This document shows positions 11,778 through 24,385 of a stretch of 64,000 nt of DNA, piece after piece. The notes below the pieces were generated by a model, which had not been told where the DNA came from, did not search any database, and worked only from the letters and a program-made list of their open reading frames with translations. Each line of letters opens with the position of its first letter. Position 1 is the first letter of the stretch. A program made the translations under genes and the position numbers. Source of the stretch: Anastatus disparis (lineage: Eukaryota; Arthropoda; Insecta; Hymenoptera; Eupelmidae); contig JAFFSR010000237.1 in NCBI GenBank assembly GCA_017163975.1, forward strand, positions 3,162,001-3,226,000, given 5' to 3'.

Positions 11778-13105
11778 ACATTCTCTGGCGTGACCTCAAT
11801 GGATTCAAGTGCCTATGGCCTGAGAGTTTTTAGCTTGTATTTGATTTTTAACAAGGACATCCGAATTTTTAATACAAAAAATTAGCAATTAACGTCATCG
11901 ATTCTCATTTTATTAATAGAACTTTTCGAAAATGATATCAGCTTCTCTTCATTTTCAATGATTTTTACTAAAAAAAGTTTTTATTATTTTGAATTATGTA
12001 TATAACAGACTTTGAAAAAACGTGCTTTGTTTTTCGAAACCATAGAGTGGACTGGTGTAATATCGACCACTTCAGATATAAAAATATTATAATCTGCTTA
12101 TAAAATGTCAATCAAAAGGTATTATTTTACAATATTACGCAAAAAGCTACCAAAATTGCACGATGCAGAAACGAAAAATAAATAGGTTAAAAATAATCTA
12201 GCTCACATACAAAATTCAAGATTGATTGGCAGGGATTCAAAATAAAACAGAGTGGAATGATAAAAGAAATCTAGTTTTCTATATGGCAGACAATAAGCTA
12301 TAAAAAAAGTAGACAAACCACTTTCACCAGCGTTAATATCCTAAAAGAGAAAGGAAGTTGAAATAAAGAAGAGAGGCAAGAATAAGAAGAAGAGGAAGAA
12401 ATCTGAATGGCAATGTTTAGGAGAGATAAAGTTGAACAACTTGTCTATCGGAGTTAATGAAATTTTTCTGTTTAACAAAAAGAAATGTCTTCTTTCAAAA
12501 TCATTAAATATAAATGAAACTAGGAAGTTGTCGTAAAAGACAAAGTTTGGAAGAATTTTCCTCTTGTCGTGCAAAAATATAAGTTCGAAGCGTAGTAAAA
12601 GTATAGTTTTTACTGAAATAAAATTGAATTATCCTGAAGTAATAAACGAACCAGGCTTTGAAATAAAAAACCCTTTGTTGATTGTAGAAAAATTTGAAAA
12701 GTTGGAAAGTATGATTGCGAAAGAATATCAATTTATTTGTTTTATGTTTTCAAGTAACTTTATATTGTCAAACAAACACGAAATTCAAAGCCGTATGCAT
12801 ATATTTTTTTAAAAATGTTTTGTTAGCTTTTATAAAATTTTCTATATAAATTTTTTTACGAAACTTATATGTAATCCATATAACTATAAAATTATTCATT
12901 TCACATAAAAAAAAAGTCAATAAAACAAACATTCGATATCGATGTCAAGATAATAAAAAATTTTTCCATAAAATCAATAAAATGCGTTTCAACTATAACA
13001 TAAGTGCTAAAAGATTTAGATATATAAATATATTTATTTTGAGAAAAAGTTAACAATTACTATTTAACGATATAAAGTACGTTTTTTTCCAAGTCGTCAA
13101 ACCAC
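11778..13105. other. Non-coding stretch
   Basis: AT-rich DNA. A plus-strand frame at about 12564-12812 lacks an ATG start but has a mixed, protein-like composition over about 40 codons. I cannot tell a decayed exon from chance and do not call it. Confidence 0.45.
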
Positions 13106-13303
13106 CTACGCAGTTTTCTTATTTTTCTCTTCTTCTTCAGAAAATAGTCGGAAAATTACTTTATTTTTCATTCGTCTCAACCAGTTGCAATCAGTATTAC
13201 GCTCTTTTTTTCGCTGAAAATCTCTGCATGTATTACGCACCGAGGGTAATGAGATATAAGTGGCCGGCGTATAAGAAAGAGATAATTCAATCATTTTGTT
13301 CAA
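13106..13303. other. GC-elevated segment open on both strands, possible exon
   Basis: Plus strand: a strong acceptor (about 25 pyrimidines ending TTCTTCTTCAG at 13140) precedes exactly 35 open codons (13141-13245) and then a GGTAATGAG donor-like site. Minus strand: an ATG frame at about 13294 runs 62 codons to a TAG, rich in charged residues and including C-R-D-F-Q-R-K-K-E-R. Only one strand can be real and neither product is recognised. Splice context slightly favours the plus strand. Confidence 0.22.
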
Positions 13304-16300
13304 TTCTGTTATTATTTTTTGTTATAAAGCAATTTCGTTCGGTACTGGGAAATTTTCTCTTCTTCTTGTTTATCACGTCGAGCTAACTTTTTTTTTTTTA
13401 TCATCGGTGAATTTGCAGACGTAACTTTTAAATTAATTTTATTTATAACAACGCTAATTCCGAGCGTAACATTAATAAAATTTGAAAGTTAAATAACCGA
13501 AACTTTTGGTTAAAATAGAAAATCAAAATTCAGACTGATACAGTTAACAAAATTCTTATGTGTAAAAAAATGATTATTTTATAGTAAGCTATTTTAACGG
13601 CGATCGTTCTTTTTTTTGGAAATGACTAATTCGTGGCCTAAAAAGCGTTTTATAAATAGTCTAATTTCCAGTAGGTATTCGATATGAGCAAATGAATAAA
13701 AGATTATTATCGTTTTGTAAATATGGGTTAATTTGTTTAATAAGTCATAATTAGAGATTAAGCTATTAAGGAAGAAAGTATTAACATGGAAGCATGTTAG
13801 AATATTAATTTTAGTTCTTTTTTTTCGAAAAAAAAACTTATTTATTAGTTTCTTAACTCAAAATGATCAAAAATTCATAGGTCATTGATACAAAGATATA
13901 AGATAAAATCAGTGAATTAATATTTCATTCATAAATACTCAATATCGATTAAAATCGTATTAAGTCGTATTCGTTAATAAAGGAAAAAAAGCTCCCCTAT
14001 TATAGTGTCGATCAAAGTAAAACGAAATTGAGCTTTCACGTGTATAAATGTCACACATCAGAAAACAATGGGACTTGTTTCAATTTTGCATCCAAAAAAA
14101 CTTTGCTAAATTTATACGTATATACACTTAGTTGGACAATGAAGAAGAAAAAAAAATATAAATTAAAATGACAAAGATTTAAAATCGCAAAGCGTGGCTT
14201 AACTCATTCAAGGATATTCACACAGAAAATTATAATCGAACTCTAATAAACGCCACTTGGCATAAAGGCCTTTGGAAATGAAAGAATCACTTCTTGTGCT
14301 ATGCATAATCAATATGATTGTTTCGTTTTTCTTTTTTAATTTTTTAATTCTGCTTTTTTCTCTCAAGTTCAAATGTTAATCTATTTAAAACGAGCTGTGT
14401 TTGTTTAAAATGAATCACTATTTTATTTAAAATAAACTAAGATTATATTGTTGAATTCAGTAGTGGCCTTTTGATGAAACAATTGGTTTTCTTTCTTTTG
14501 AAAGAATTGATTAATAATAAATTTCAATTAATTTCAAATCTCAAAAGAATTTTTTAAGTATTATTCAATGAACATCGTACCTACGAGTCTTCCAAAAGAT
14601 TTTTAAAATCATAACTCTGGAAGAGATTACCGAAAAAAAGGAAAGGTTATAGGATTAGAAAATGATAAATCACAGAATGAGAGGCGAAAGGAAAAAAAGA
14701 AAAAAAAATCCAACTCTTTCTAAGAATTATCAGGGTCAATAAGACCAACAGTTCAGTAGGTATAAGAAAGAATCTATAGAAAAGTGAAGGCGTAATATCT
14801 TGCGAAGGCTATAAAAATGTAGAATCGCGATCTTATAACAACAAACACCGTGAAATGAGAAAAAAAAATTTTTTTTTTACTTTAATTAGTCGATAAAAAG
14901 TATGAGCGAAGATACGCAATATAAAGGTAGCATTTAGATTGATGAAAAAGGAAAATAGTAATGATTGATTGTGTTCTGAAATGAACGATACAACTTGTAT
15001 TTTTTCAATCGAATTTTTTTTCTATGAGTATTCTTACTTTCGATTTGTTTGTATTTGTATTGTATGATAATAAAACTAACATTTCTCAATTATAAACGAG
15101 TACACAAATGTTTTTAATTGAAAAGTATAATGAAAAAAATTTTTTAACTCTCAACTTATTTCTTAGATAAATAAAGAAATTTACATCAACAGATGGAATT
15201 CTGAGCTAATATTTGTTGGGAGTTAACGTTTCGGATCCTTTAAGTAGGTTTTTCATCAAGGCTATATCAAAAGACTTTAAGTTTAACTTGGAAATCCTTG
15301 AAGAAAATTGTGTAAAAGAACTGATAAATTAAATATTTTCGCGTCATATAAAATATTAATAAAGTTTAAATATTCAACACTGAAAATCCTATGAAAAAAT
15401 AGCATTTATTGGTATACTTTGGTGATAAAATTAAAATTTTTATTAAAAAAAAGTGTTGTGTCATTGATAGAATTAAATATTTGCAGTATTTATTGAACCT
15501 CGTGCGATTAGAGTGCGATGATAGGTGCAAATTTCAAATATTTTTTGTTCATAATGATATGTATTATTTACAAATCTGTTGAAAAATTGTTAACTTTTTT
15601 TGTGAAAATCATGCGAAACACAAAAAAAATTGTAAATTTACTTTAACGAAAGATCTATATTTAGAATTTAAAAAACATGGGACATTATTTAAAAACGCTC
15701 AGTCTTAAAAGATATTTTTATGCAACCATGTGCACTTAAACTTTCGCTATTTCGAAATTTTAGTGGCTACTAATGGTGCTTCAAAAACCCATCCACTCTT
15801 CATTGAGCAGTTCGTCACTTATCTTACTGTGTTTTTTTACTTCTTTTACCTTTTGAATTTCATATTTTTAAACCTTTCCAAGTAATTTTCAGGTTATTAA
15901 TTTACGAACTTGAATAAATTATTTTCTTTCTTCTCTTTCTACTTTAATAATTAATAGAAATTTCCTTTGACTATACACCAAAAAACTATTAGTTTGTATA
16001 GTATTCAAAAACTATTTAACGAGGAAACCGAAAATACAAGATTGCATTATAAAAGTATAGCTCGAACCCTTCATTTTAACGTTATTACTAAATCGATAAT
16101 AAAATGGTTACTGAACTCACAAAATGACATTATATCAAAAATAGATACAATCATTACCTTTCAAACCCTAATGAAACGTCAAACTATGTAAATATGTGTA
16201 TATTGTTTTTATTGGTATTGTAATAAAATATTCATTTAATATTTATTTACTTTCTTTGCTCAAATTAGTCTTTATGAACAGATTAGTAAATATATACACC

Positions 16301-19300
16301 TCCCTATTAGTTTCTCATAAAACAACGTTTAGCAAGATGGATTAGGTGTATTACGGCGAGCTTAAAACTTGTGATTAGTTTTCTGTTTAACCTTTATAAC
16401 TTCATCCCTGTGAAGCTATACAGGCTGTCTTGCTGTACAAGTCCTTATACTACTTAGAGCTTAGTAAAGGATTGCAGTGAAAATTCTGGAAGTTGAAAGA
16501 TGTCACGGACTAAAAATATAATAATAAATCCTATGTTTCTAGTAATTTTTATCATAATTGCAATCCGTGACAAGTTTACTATAAAATATTAACATTTTTA
16601 CTCGAACATTATTTTTTGCGTGATAAAAAGTTTTTATAACGATGAAAAATAATTTAAAAAGTAAAAATAGTTTTTTCTAAACTGAGATATCTTTAATTTT
16701 AAAATGCTTGCTCCATATGCACACGTACTTTTTAATTTATTAGGTTATGTTGCAGCTTTTAATTATCCAAGGCACTCCCTGGTAGAAATGTGAACATAAA
16801 AAATGGTGTATATAAAAATTCAAGTTTATTAGTAATAATAATGCCAAAGAAATGGCCATAAAATGTTTAAAAAAGCGTTTCCGATTCTAATAAAATGATA
16901 AAAAAAACGTTTCAATTTCGACCAGGGCTGCCTTCAAATTTCATTTCTTAATTATTCTTTTACTTTTATACATTTTCACTCTACGATAATATACCATTTT
17001 TATATTCATCTATGATAAATTATTTCACTTAAAATAATACTTTAAAACATTGGTTTTAAATTAATTACATTTTAAAAAATTCGACTATCACTGTCATATT
17101 TAAAATGGTTTCACATTTTCTCATTCATTTGAATTGATGGCAAAACTAATGAGTATGAATTATATTAAAATACTAAACTAACTAAAAAAAGTATGCTAAA
17201 AAATCAACCATTGCCTTTATATTAAAAAAAATTCAAACAATTAACATTTTTAAAGTTTTAGTTCAAAGAAAAATCCGCTAGGGGTATTCCTGTCGCTGAA
17301 CAGAACGAATCAGAAAAAAATCACTGAACGTTTTTCTAGTCTACTCTACCTGTTTTTGAAGGTCTTACCTGTTATATTCATAACCCATGGAATTATTCCA
17401 TTAAACGAGCAAAACAAATTTTAATGCTCTTGACGAGAGCGAAATTTTTCTATTACAACGGTTTTATAATAATATTCTTTTCAAATAGAATTACCTAAAT
17501 CAACATAAGCGGATGATAAAACTGTTTTACTAGAAGTACACGTTAACATGTTTAAACAAGTGAGCACACTATGAATGATTAATTTACAAGTCACATTGAA
17601 ATAATAAATACTGATAGTCTAATTAAACAAATTCAACAATCCCCCCGTAGAAATGCCTTTGTAGTTGTTATTGATAGAATTTTAAAATTATGTAACAGCC
17701 AAAAAGATAATGAAATTCTTGATTAATATACATTTTCTATGTTTGCCGAAGAATAATTAATTTTTCCAAATTAATTGAGAGGCTGACGTCAAGGAAAATT
17801 GACAAAATAATAAAGAAAAATAGGTGATTTGAATATTAAACATCTTTGTTATGCAAAATGTGACAATGAATAATAATATTAATTAAGCATGTCTATTTAT
17901 GTGATTTAATTTATGTGTTACGTAAGTAGATAATTTGACAATTATGTTTTTGGAAAACTCGAAATTTATTTTGATGCTTTCCGTAAAGCTTCCGTAAGGT
18001 TCCCAAATTTATTATTAATAACAGAAAGATATTTTAATATATGACTTTAAGACAAACGTTAATGGAATAATTAACTAAGAACCGGTTACAAATATTACGT
18101 TTTTCTTTCATTCCTGAATTACCATTAAACTTCATAGTTATACTCAGTTTTTCGACACTTTTTGCAAAAATTTTATCAAAAAATAAAATTCATCCATCAC
18201 TTTCATTCTAGATTATCACCTCTCAAGCTGAACAAGATCGGAAGCTTGATAGAAATATGATCTTCTCATCTTGAAAGTCTAGACATGATAAAATACAGTA
18301 TCAAAGTACACTATATACCGGAGATTCTAGATATTCGTGTACTCATGATAGTCTTTTAGGCGCCATAGTTAGGTGCTCGTATTTACTTTGACTACAATGC
18401 TGCTATTGATTTTCATTCTTTTAATCAAATCATTGTAAAAAATTCATAAAATATTGATATTTTATGTTCGAAAAATTCTGAAATATTGTTTCGTTCAATA
18501 TGAGATGTTGAATAATTTAGCTTTTCTTGACCCCTATACCCAAGATTTATTATTTTTAAAGTACAGCAAAAAAAAAATCGTTAAATTTTCGTTTTTATTT
18601 ATAAAAAAAATCACTTGAGCATACAGCATTCCTCAGCCCAAAGATTCTTTGTTACGACAGGTCGAAAAAAAGTCTAAGAATTAATTCTAGCACAATATCG
18701 TAATGACCTCAAAAAAATAAATACTCGCTCTCGAAGTAGAGAGGTGTCTAAAAATAATCGCCTACTCTATGGAGTCTAGACTATATGAAAATTGTACAAC
18801 AAATACAAAAAAAATATATAAGAAAACAACGGTACCGCGTTAGACTTTTTAGCATTCTTGTTTTTCTTTCTTTTTATATTTAAAGTAGAACACTGTTTAC
18901 TGATGTTTCAAAATAAGATATCTGACATCTATCGATGATGTTGCGATATACACGTTAGCATCACACCGACACTAACCATCTTTTTCTATTTCCTGTGTTT
19001 TATTAGATCCAATATCTTTCTAACGTTTTGAGAAATAAAAAAAGGAATGCAATAGATTTTTTTTTATTTTTATTTTCTTTAGAATTTTTTTTTATATGTT
19101 TATTTTCTTTTAGAATATCTAATCATGTCAAAAATGTTTTATAAATAGTTTTTCGGGAGCAAATATTAAATGGGTAGGTTCGATTACGGTTTGATGAGTG
19201 TGCGTTCGGTGAACAAGTTTATAGATTATTAAAATCGATAATGAAATGAAAATTAAATTTTTTTCTTTTCTCAGGCATGACCGCTTTACGGAAATGTCTC

Positions 19301-19517
19301 ATATTATCGCCATTACAAAAAAGAGAATTTCCCCTAATACCCCTGTGGAATTATCGATGAATCTTTATAAATATTAATGGAATAGCCAAGGCATTTTGCA
19401 TAAATCAATTCCGATGAATGGAGAGAGGGGATCGACGTTAAGTCTAGTTTTTTCTTAAGTCTTTTAGAAAATTTTTATTTATAGAGCATACTTCATAGTG
19501 ATTCAGAGTGCATGATA
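13304..19517. other. Long AT-rich non-coding stretch
   Basis: No gene seen in about 6.2 kb. Small items: a short inverted repeat GTCACGGA (about 16502) / TCCGTGAC (about 16564), a full CRE palindrome TGACGTCA at 17784-17791, and a GGCGCC in a GC-rich patch at 18359-18364. A plus-strand frame at 15967-16191 has no ATG start. This is consistent with a large intron or intergenic DNA. Confidence 0.5.
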
Positions 19518-19921
19518 TTAAGGTGGTTCAGGATTTGTAAAATAAAGTGTAGGAATTATAATAAAATGTGAATATGCGGAATTTAGAATTATTCAAAAAA
19601 TATCAAAAATTTGTTGAATATTTATTGATGCTTATTTTTTTCAAACAGTAAAGTTGAAGGAAATACATCATGGATTTTAAAAAGAATCAGAACTTTATTT
19701 ACTCAATTTAATTAAAAATTAATATAAAAAAAATAAAAAGGTAAAATAATGTGTACATTGAAATAAGTAATCAATTGAAGTAAAATACAAAAAAAAATGT
19801 AAACAAAACGTTGTTCGTGAGTAATACCGAGCGTAGCAAAGATACCGCTACCTTACTTATGTTAAGCAAGAAGAGTAATTTTTCTTTGCCTCCCGCATGA
19901 CAGTTTCCTGAATCACCTTAA
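19518..19921. mobile_element. TTAA-flanked MITE (piggyBac-type)
   Basis: Left: TTAA then GGTGGTTCAGGA. Right: TCCTGAATCACC then TTAA. The arms form a 12-bp terminal inverted repeat with one mismatch, and both sides have the TTAA target duplication expected for piggyBac-type elements. It is 404 bp including both TTAAs, with no coding frame. The terminus GGTG is not the usual CCC type, so this is a different family from 11508-11777. The right half is markedly more GC-rich. Confidence 0.7.
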
Positions 19922-20560
19922 TTAGCTAAAAACAATGAATGAAAATATCAAAGTTAATTGTACATGGGTGTAACAAGTAAATTATACGAATCAGTCACAA
20001 AAAACATATAGTCAACATTCTAGTAAACATTACAGAATTAGATACAGTCATTAAACACGACGAATTTTGATATAATCTCATTGTTTAACAGAAAAAGGAA
20101 CGGAAGAAACAATAAGAGTATCCTTCCTTTTCTATTGAAATTTACACCTTTGGTTTTGTAAAAGTACAAAAAGGATAAACAAGAATTTAATAAAAATTAC
20201 TAAAATAAAGTTTTATCGATAAAATAAATATTTAATTTTTATGAAATGAAAATTATTTAAAAAATTTATGTGCATATAAAAATAAATTTCCTATTGAATT
20301 AATTAAATACACCAAAATACTTCGTTTATTCAAATGAATTTTTTTTCTAGAAGTTCAAGTGCTAGCAGGTGATGATTGTAATAGGAAATTTCTATTTGTA
20401 CCGAAGCAATATCAAGGTCTTAGATAATGATGAAGAAAACAAAGTATAGTAGACTATGACCAGCGAAGTGTCTATGAGTGAGTGTATGTCTATATAAAAA
20501 CCTTTTAAATATGCTACAAAGTTCAGGGACGCATTACGCAAATAAACAACTAGCCTAGGT
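19922..20560. other. Non-coding stretch
   Basis: AT-rich DNA, nothing recognised. Confidence 0.5.
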
Positions 20561-20564
20561 TTGT

Positions 20565-20566
<2 letters not shown>

Positions 20567-20636
<70 letters not shown>

Positions 20637-20643
20637 CATATAT
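20567..20643. repeat. Long (TA)n microsatellite
   Basis: About 38 TA units interrupted only by two CA substitutions. It can extrude cruciforms and is usually polymorphic in length. The isoleucine/tyrosine-rich open frame over it is an artefact of the repeat. Confidence 0.95.
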
Positions 20644-21000
20644 CCCAAAAATGCGTATATCAAAGATATTGAAGTTAATCTTAACCTCTCACGTGATATT
20701 TTCCTTGACGAAAACATCACTTATAGCTTTTATGCTATACACTTTGTTAAACATATATACCTATATACTGCTTCATGGTACACACCTAACCAATCAATCG
20801 ACTTCTTAGTCGCACGACATCGTATTTTTTTCCCTCCTTTTTTTTTGATTTTTCTTCGATTCTTTTTTTTTTTATTTTCTCCCCACCTCTTTTTCAAGTT
20901 TCTTTTACATTTCTTTGCTTCAGCCGTTGTATATATCCATTTTTATATGCCTATGGCGTAAATCGCTATACGAGCTATTAATAAACGTCGCTCCTACGGA
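20644..21000. other. Non-coding stretch
   Basis: AT-rich DNA with a pyrimidine-rich tract at 20820-20920. No gene recognised. Confidence 0.45.
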
Positions 21001-21050
21001 AACTATACGCGAGAGAGAGAGAGTGGCTCTTTCGCACGAGATACAGTGTC
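21001..21050. promoter_or_regulatory. GAGA-factor-type site in GC-richer patch
   Basis: GAGAGAGAGAGAG at 21011-21023 follows CGCTCC and ACGC motifs and is followed by TGGCTCTTTCGCACGAG. GAGA repeats bind GAF/Trl in insects and mark open promoters (established). Any target is unknown. Confidence 0.3.
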
Positions 21051-21530
21051 AAGTGATTCATGGTTAATTATGTTTACATGATGCTTTCCTATATACAATA
21101 TTAGTAGATTTAAGATTTAATATTATTAAACGGAATTAATTATAGTTTCTTTTTTAAAATTTTACAGAATTCAAAATTTTCCATTCTCTTAAAATTATCA
21201 ATTTAAAGTATCGCTTTTTTTAATATTTTAAATTGAAATTCATAAAATACTTGAAAAAAAAAGAATTTTTAAATAAAACGAAATATCGTATGTACGGCTA
21301 ATCGAATGCATTTGCTCGGTAAAACTTTGTGTAGCTGTCTAACTACCTGATAAAATGTAACCGATGTTTTCCATAAGCTCATAAATATCCAAATCAATCG
21401 TCAGTTCACCTATACTCAATTCAAAAGAGCTGCAAAGCTGAATAAACAAAAAAGCAGAAATCGTGATCGAAAAAGAAAGAAGCGAAGAAAAATACAATTG
21501 ATAGAATACAAAGTGATCGTGCGGTCGTAA
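21051..21530. other. Non-coding stretch
   Basis: AT-rich DNA leading into the CRE cluster; nothing else recognised. Confidence 0.45.
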
Positions 21531-21765
21531 AGACGTGACGTAAAGTTTGAATAAAAAAAAAATATTTATTCTTAAATTTATAAATTTATATTCATAAATA
21601 TAACATCATATTTTTATTTACCGAAAAGCAAAAAAAAATTGAACGCACGTCGGTGACGTAAATGAGATTAGCTGCACGTCAAACCCGTATAATGTTACGA
21701 TCTCTTTTCTCCTCTTGCTTTTTTTTACACACACTCTCTCTCTTTCTCTCTGTCACGTGACGCAT
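21531..21765. promoter_or_regulatory. CRE half-site cluster with a CLEAR/M-box palindrome
   Basis: Within 235 bp there are TGACGTAA at 21536 and again at 21654, TGCACGTCA (a TGACGTGCA site on the minus strand) at 21673, and GTCACGTGAC at 21752-21761. TGACGTAA is a CREB/ATF-type site. GTCACGTGAC is the 10-bp CLEAR/M-box bound by TFEB/Mitf-family bHLH-Zip factors (established). Four ACGT-core sites this close are far above chance in such AT-rich DNA. I infer an enhancer or promoter; the target gene is not identified. Confidence 0.4.
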
Positions 21766-22885
21766 AATGTAATATGTAATGTCCTAGGTAATGGAAAATA
21801 AAACCGTTGGTCGTGGGTAAGGTTTTTTATAACTTAAGTTTAATTTCTTTTTTTTTTCTTTTTATCGAGTGATAACAACGATACGTTTTTTTATCATCAT
21901 TTTTATAGTTTAACGTTTTATGCGTTTTTCCAGCAGTCTTTAGACGTAATGAATTTTTTAAAAAAGAAACATTGTTTTCGAATGATTTAATGATCGGAAA
22001 GCTTTCGAGGCAATTTTTTTTCTTTAATGTCAATTAGTCAAAGATAACAATATTCATTAATTTAGCGTTTGCGATAATTCGTTTTTCTGAAATTGAGTTT
22101 CTTTGGTTATGTTAATTTGATAAAGAAATAAACTTTTTTTTTAAATAGAATCTGAATTTTAGAGTTATAAATTATTATATTTAGAAAAAATGAAACGATG
22201 ATTATGCAATATTCTATATTGAAAATTTCATCCAGTGAGTGTGAATTTTAACCGTGAAATTGTTGTATTCAATGTTTAAAACTTCAGAAAGCGTACGTTA
22301 AAAAACTGCAGTTTGAAAAAAATGTTGATTTTCAACATTCCAATCCTACGTTTTTTTTTAACCGTTTTTATGTACCGCGTTAGGAGCGAGGACAATTTTT
22401 GCCGTATTCAAAATTATAAAAATCGTATCTTCTCTTCTTTTTTTTTAAAATTTTTAATTCAAACAAGTGACTTAATAAATCCGTAAAATATTCCGTAAAC
22501 ACTCAAGATAATAAATCTTCTTTTTGATTAAATTTTTCAAGTCGTACATAATTTTCTAGATATAATTCAACTATTATGAGATTAATTTAAAAAAAGAAAA
22601 ATCATAATTTCGATTCAAGGGCAATCGCAACAAATGAATTTTTTAAAAACTTTAAAATAAAAGATAAAGAATACGCTTCAATAAGAAGCAACTATTGTTA
22701 AACACAAAAAACAAAATTTTAATATTCATATCGCTATACACACAAAGAATTTAAATACTGTATAAGCATTGCAGGAAAAAAAAAAAGAGTTTTATTTTCG
22801 TTTTTTCCTTTTATACCTTAAGCGAGGCTTCGCGAACCGCAAACAAGAAAACCGGCTTACATTAATCGACCGTATATATAAACAA
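21766..22885. other. Non-coding stretch
   Basis: AT-rich DNA with several low-complexity frames on both strands and no recognised gene. Confidence 0.5.
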
Positions 22886-24385
22886 GTTATGTGTGTATAC
22901 ACATACACGAGACATTTCACGTCAAATTTCCAATCGCGGCGAACGACTGCCAAATTATGCTATTTGTGACCCGCATTTTATGTACGATTATGTACCTAAG
23001 AAAATATTCGGTATGCTTTTGATATGTTTTTCTTTCAACTTTCTGATGATGAGTTAAGATTTTATGAAATTTTTCATTTTTACTAAAATAATCCATGAAT
23101 TTTCTTGTATGCTAAAAATTATGTTTTACATTTTTTTTATAATTTAAATTGAAAACTAAAGCATTTCTATTGCATTGAGAAAATTATTTTTTGTCTTTAC
23201 ACCGAAAAAAATCCGTTACGCCAATGGTTCCATACCTCCTATAACTATTATTGTTCGCGAGGTTAAAACTACAGCGGTCTAAAATATGTGACGCACATTA
23301 TTAGATAGGTATAGTAACAGAGTAGTTCACTGTAAATACTGCAATAGTTCGAGCGCTGAACGTTGGCTGTTGGGGGTAAATGAAATACGATCCGTCAAAA
23401 CACACGAACGCGCGTGATTCCAGACTCGAATGATATAGCGTCGATGAGGTTTTACTAAAGCCTCATCGACGCTAATGTCATTCGAGTCTGGAATCACGCG
23501 CGTTCGTGTGTTTTGACGGATCGTATTTCATTTACCCCCAACAGCCAACGTTCAGCGCTCGAACTATTGCAGTATTTACAGTGAACTACTCTGTTACTAT
23601 ACCTATCTAATAATGTGCGTCACATATTTTAGACCGCTGTAGTTTTAACCTCGCGAACAATAATAGTTGTAGGAGGTATGGAACCATTGGCGTAACGGAT
23701 TTTTTTCGGTGTACGCACATCGCAGCGCAATAGACGTCAGGTGTCGCTAAGTAAACGCCATTTTCTTGTTTGCAATACTAATGTACTTTTAAAATAAATT
23801 ATACTTTTTAAAATATGCTTTTCTCGCAAAAGCAAGCAAAAAGTAAAATATACTTTCGGAAATATTTTAAGTTTTTTCCGAGATCAAAATAAGAAATCTT
23901 GGAAAATCTGATCACATTTGTAAAAAGATGAGGAAAATGACTTACAAAACATACATAGTATATTTTTTATAAAGTACATTTTTGTACTGCATGTACAAGA
24001 AAATAAAAATTGCATCATCTGGCGCTCATCACGTTTAACAGCACGCGGAGAGACAGCACTGCTACTCTCTTGCAAAAAAAAAAGTTGGGCGTTGTCTGCA
24101 AAATAACTTTTTATATAAAAAATGCTTAGCTTTAGATCTTACATAAAAAAAACTATTTTTTTAAGATATAAGATATGTTGGAATTTTCAAGGTGTAAATG
24201 GAAAATTTTTGGAAAATCTGAATACACCACTGGGAAACAAGAAAAATACAACAACAACAAGTATTTATTTTTTTAAGTACATTTTCACGTTAAAAACATA
24301 AGTTATAAATAGCATATATAGAAGCATGTCAATCGCAGTTGGAAAGTTGACGTGAAATGTCACATATATGTACACTAGAAGATAG
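22886..24385. mobile_element. Possible decayed DNA transposon (inverted ends) enclosing a nested element
   Basis: The left segment ACATTTCACGTCAA-n-TTTCCAA followed by TCGCGG (about 22912-22941) recurs in inverted orientation at about 24330-24362, with a related GTGTA(T/C)A flank. That gives about 40 bp of diverged inverted similarity 1.4 kb apart. No transposase frame survives, and the 512-bp foldback at 23200-23711 lies between the two. The boundaries are uncertain and a target duplication is not clear. Confidence 0.3.
23200..23711. mobile_element. Near-perfect foldback element, TA-flanked
   Basis: Arms 23200-23449 and 23461-23711 are reverse complements over about 250 bp with only three differences seen: one substitution near the outer third, and one substitution plus a 1-nt indel near the loop. 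The loop is 11 nt (TTTTACTAAAG). Ends read CACCGAAAAAAATCC...GGATTTTTTTCGGTG and are flanked by TA on both sides, as in Tc1/mariner-type insertion. There is no coding capacity. The near-identity of the arms implies recent formation or strong arm homogenisation. A transcript through it would fold into a long dsRNA hairpin. Confidence 0.85.

Noticed and set aside
20561..20809. 82-codon frame with alternating Ile/Tyr
   Set aside because: It is a translation of the (TA)n microsatellite.
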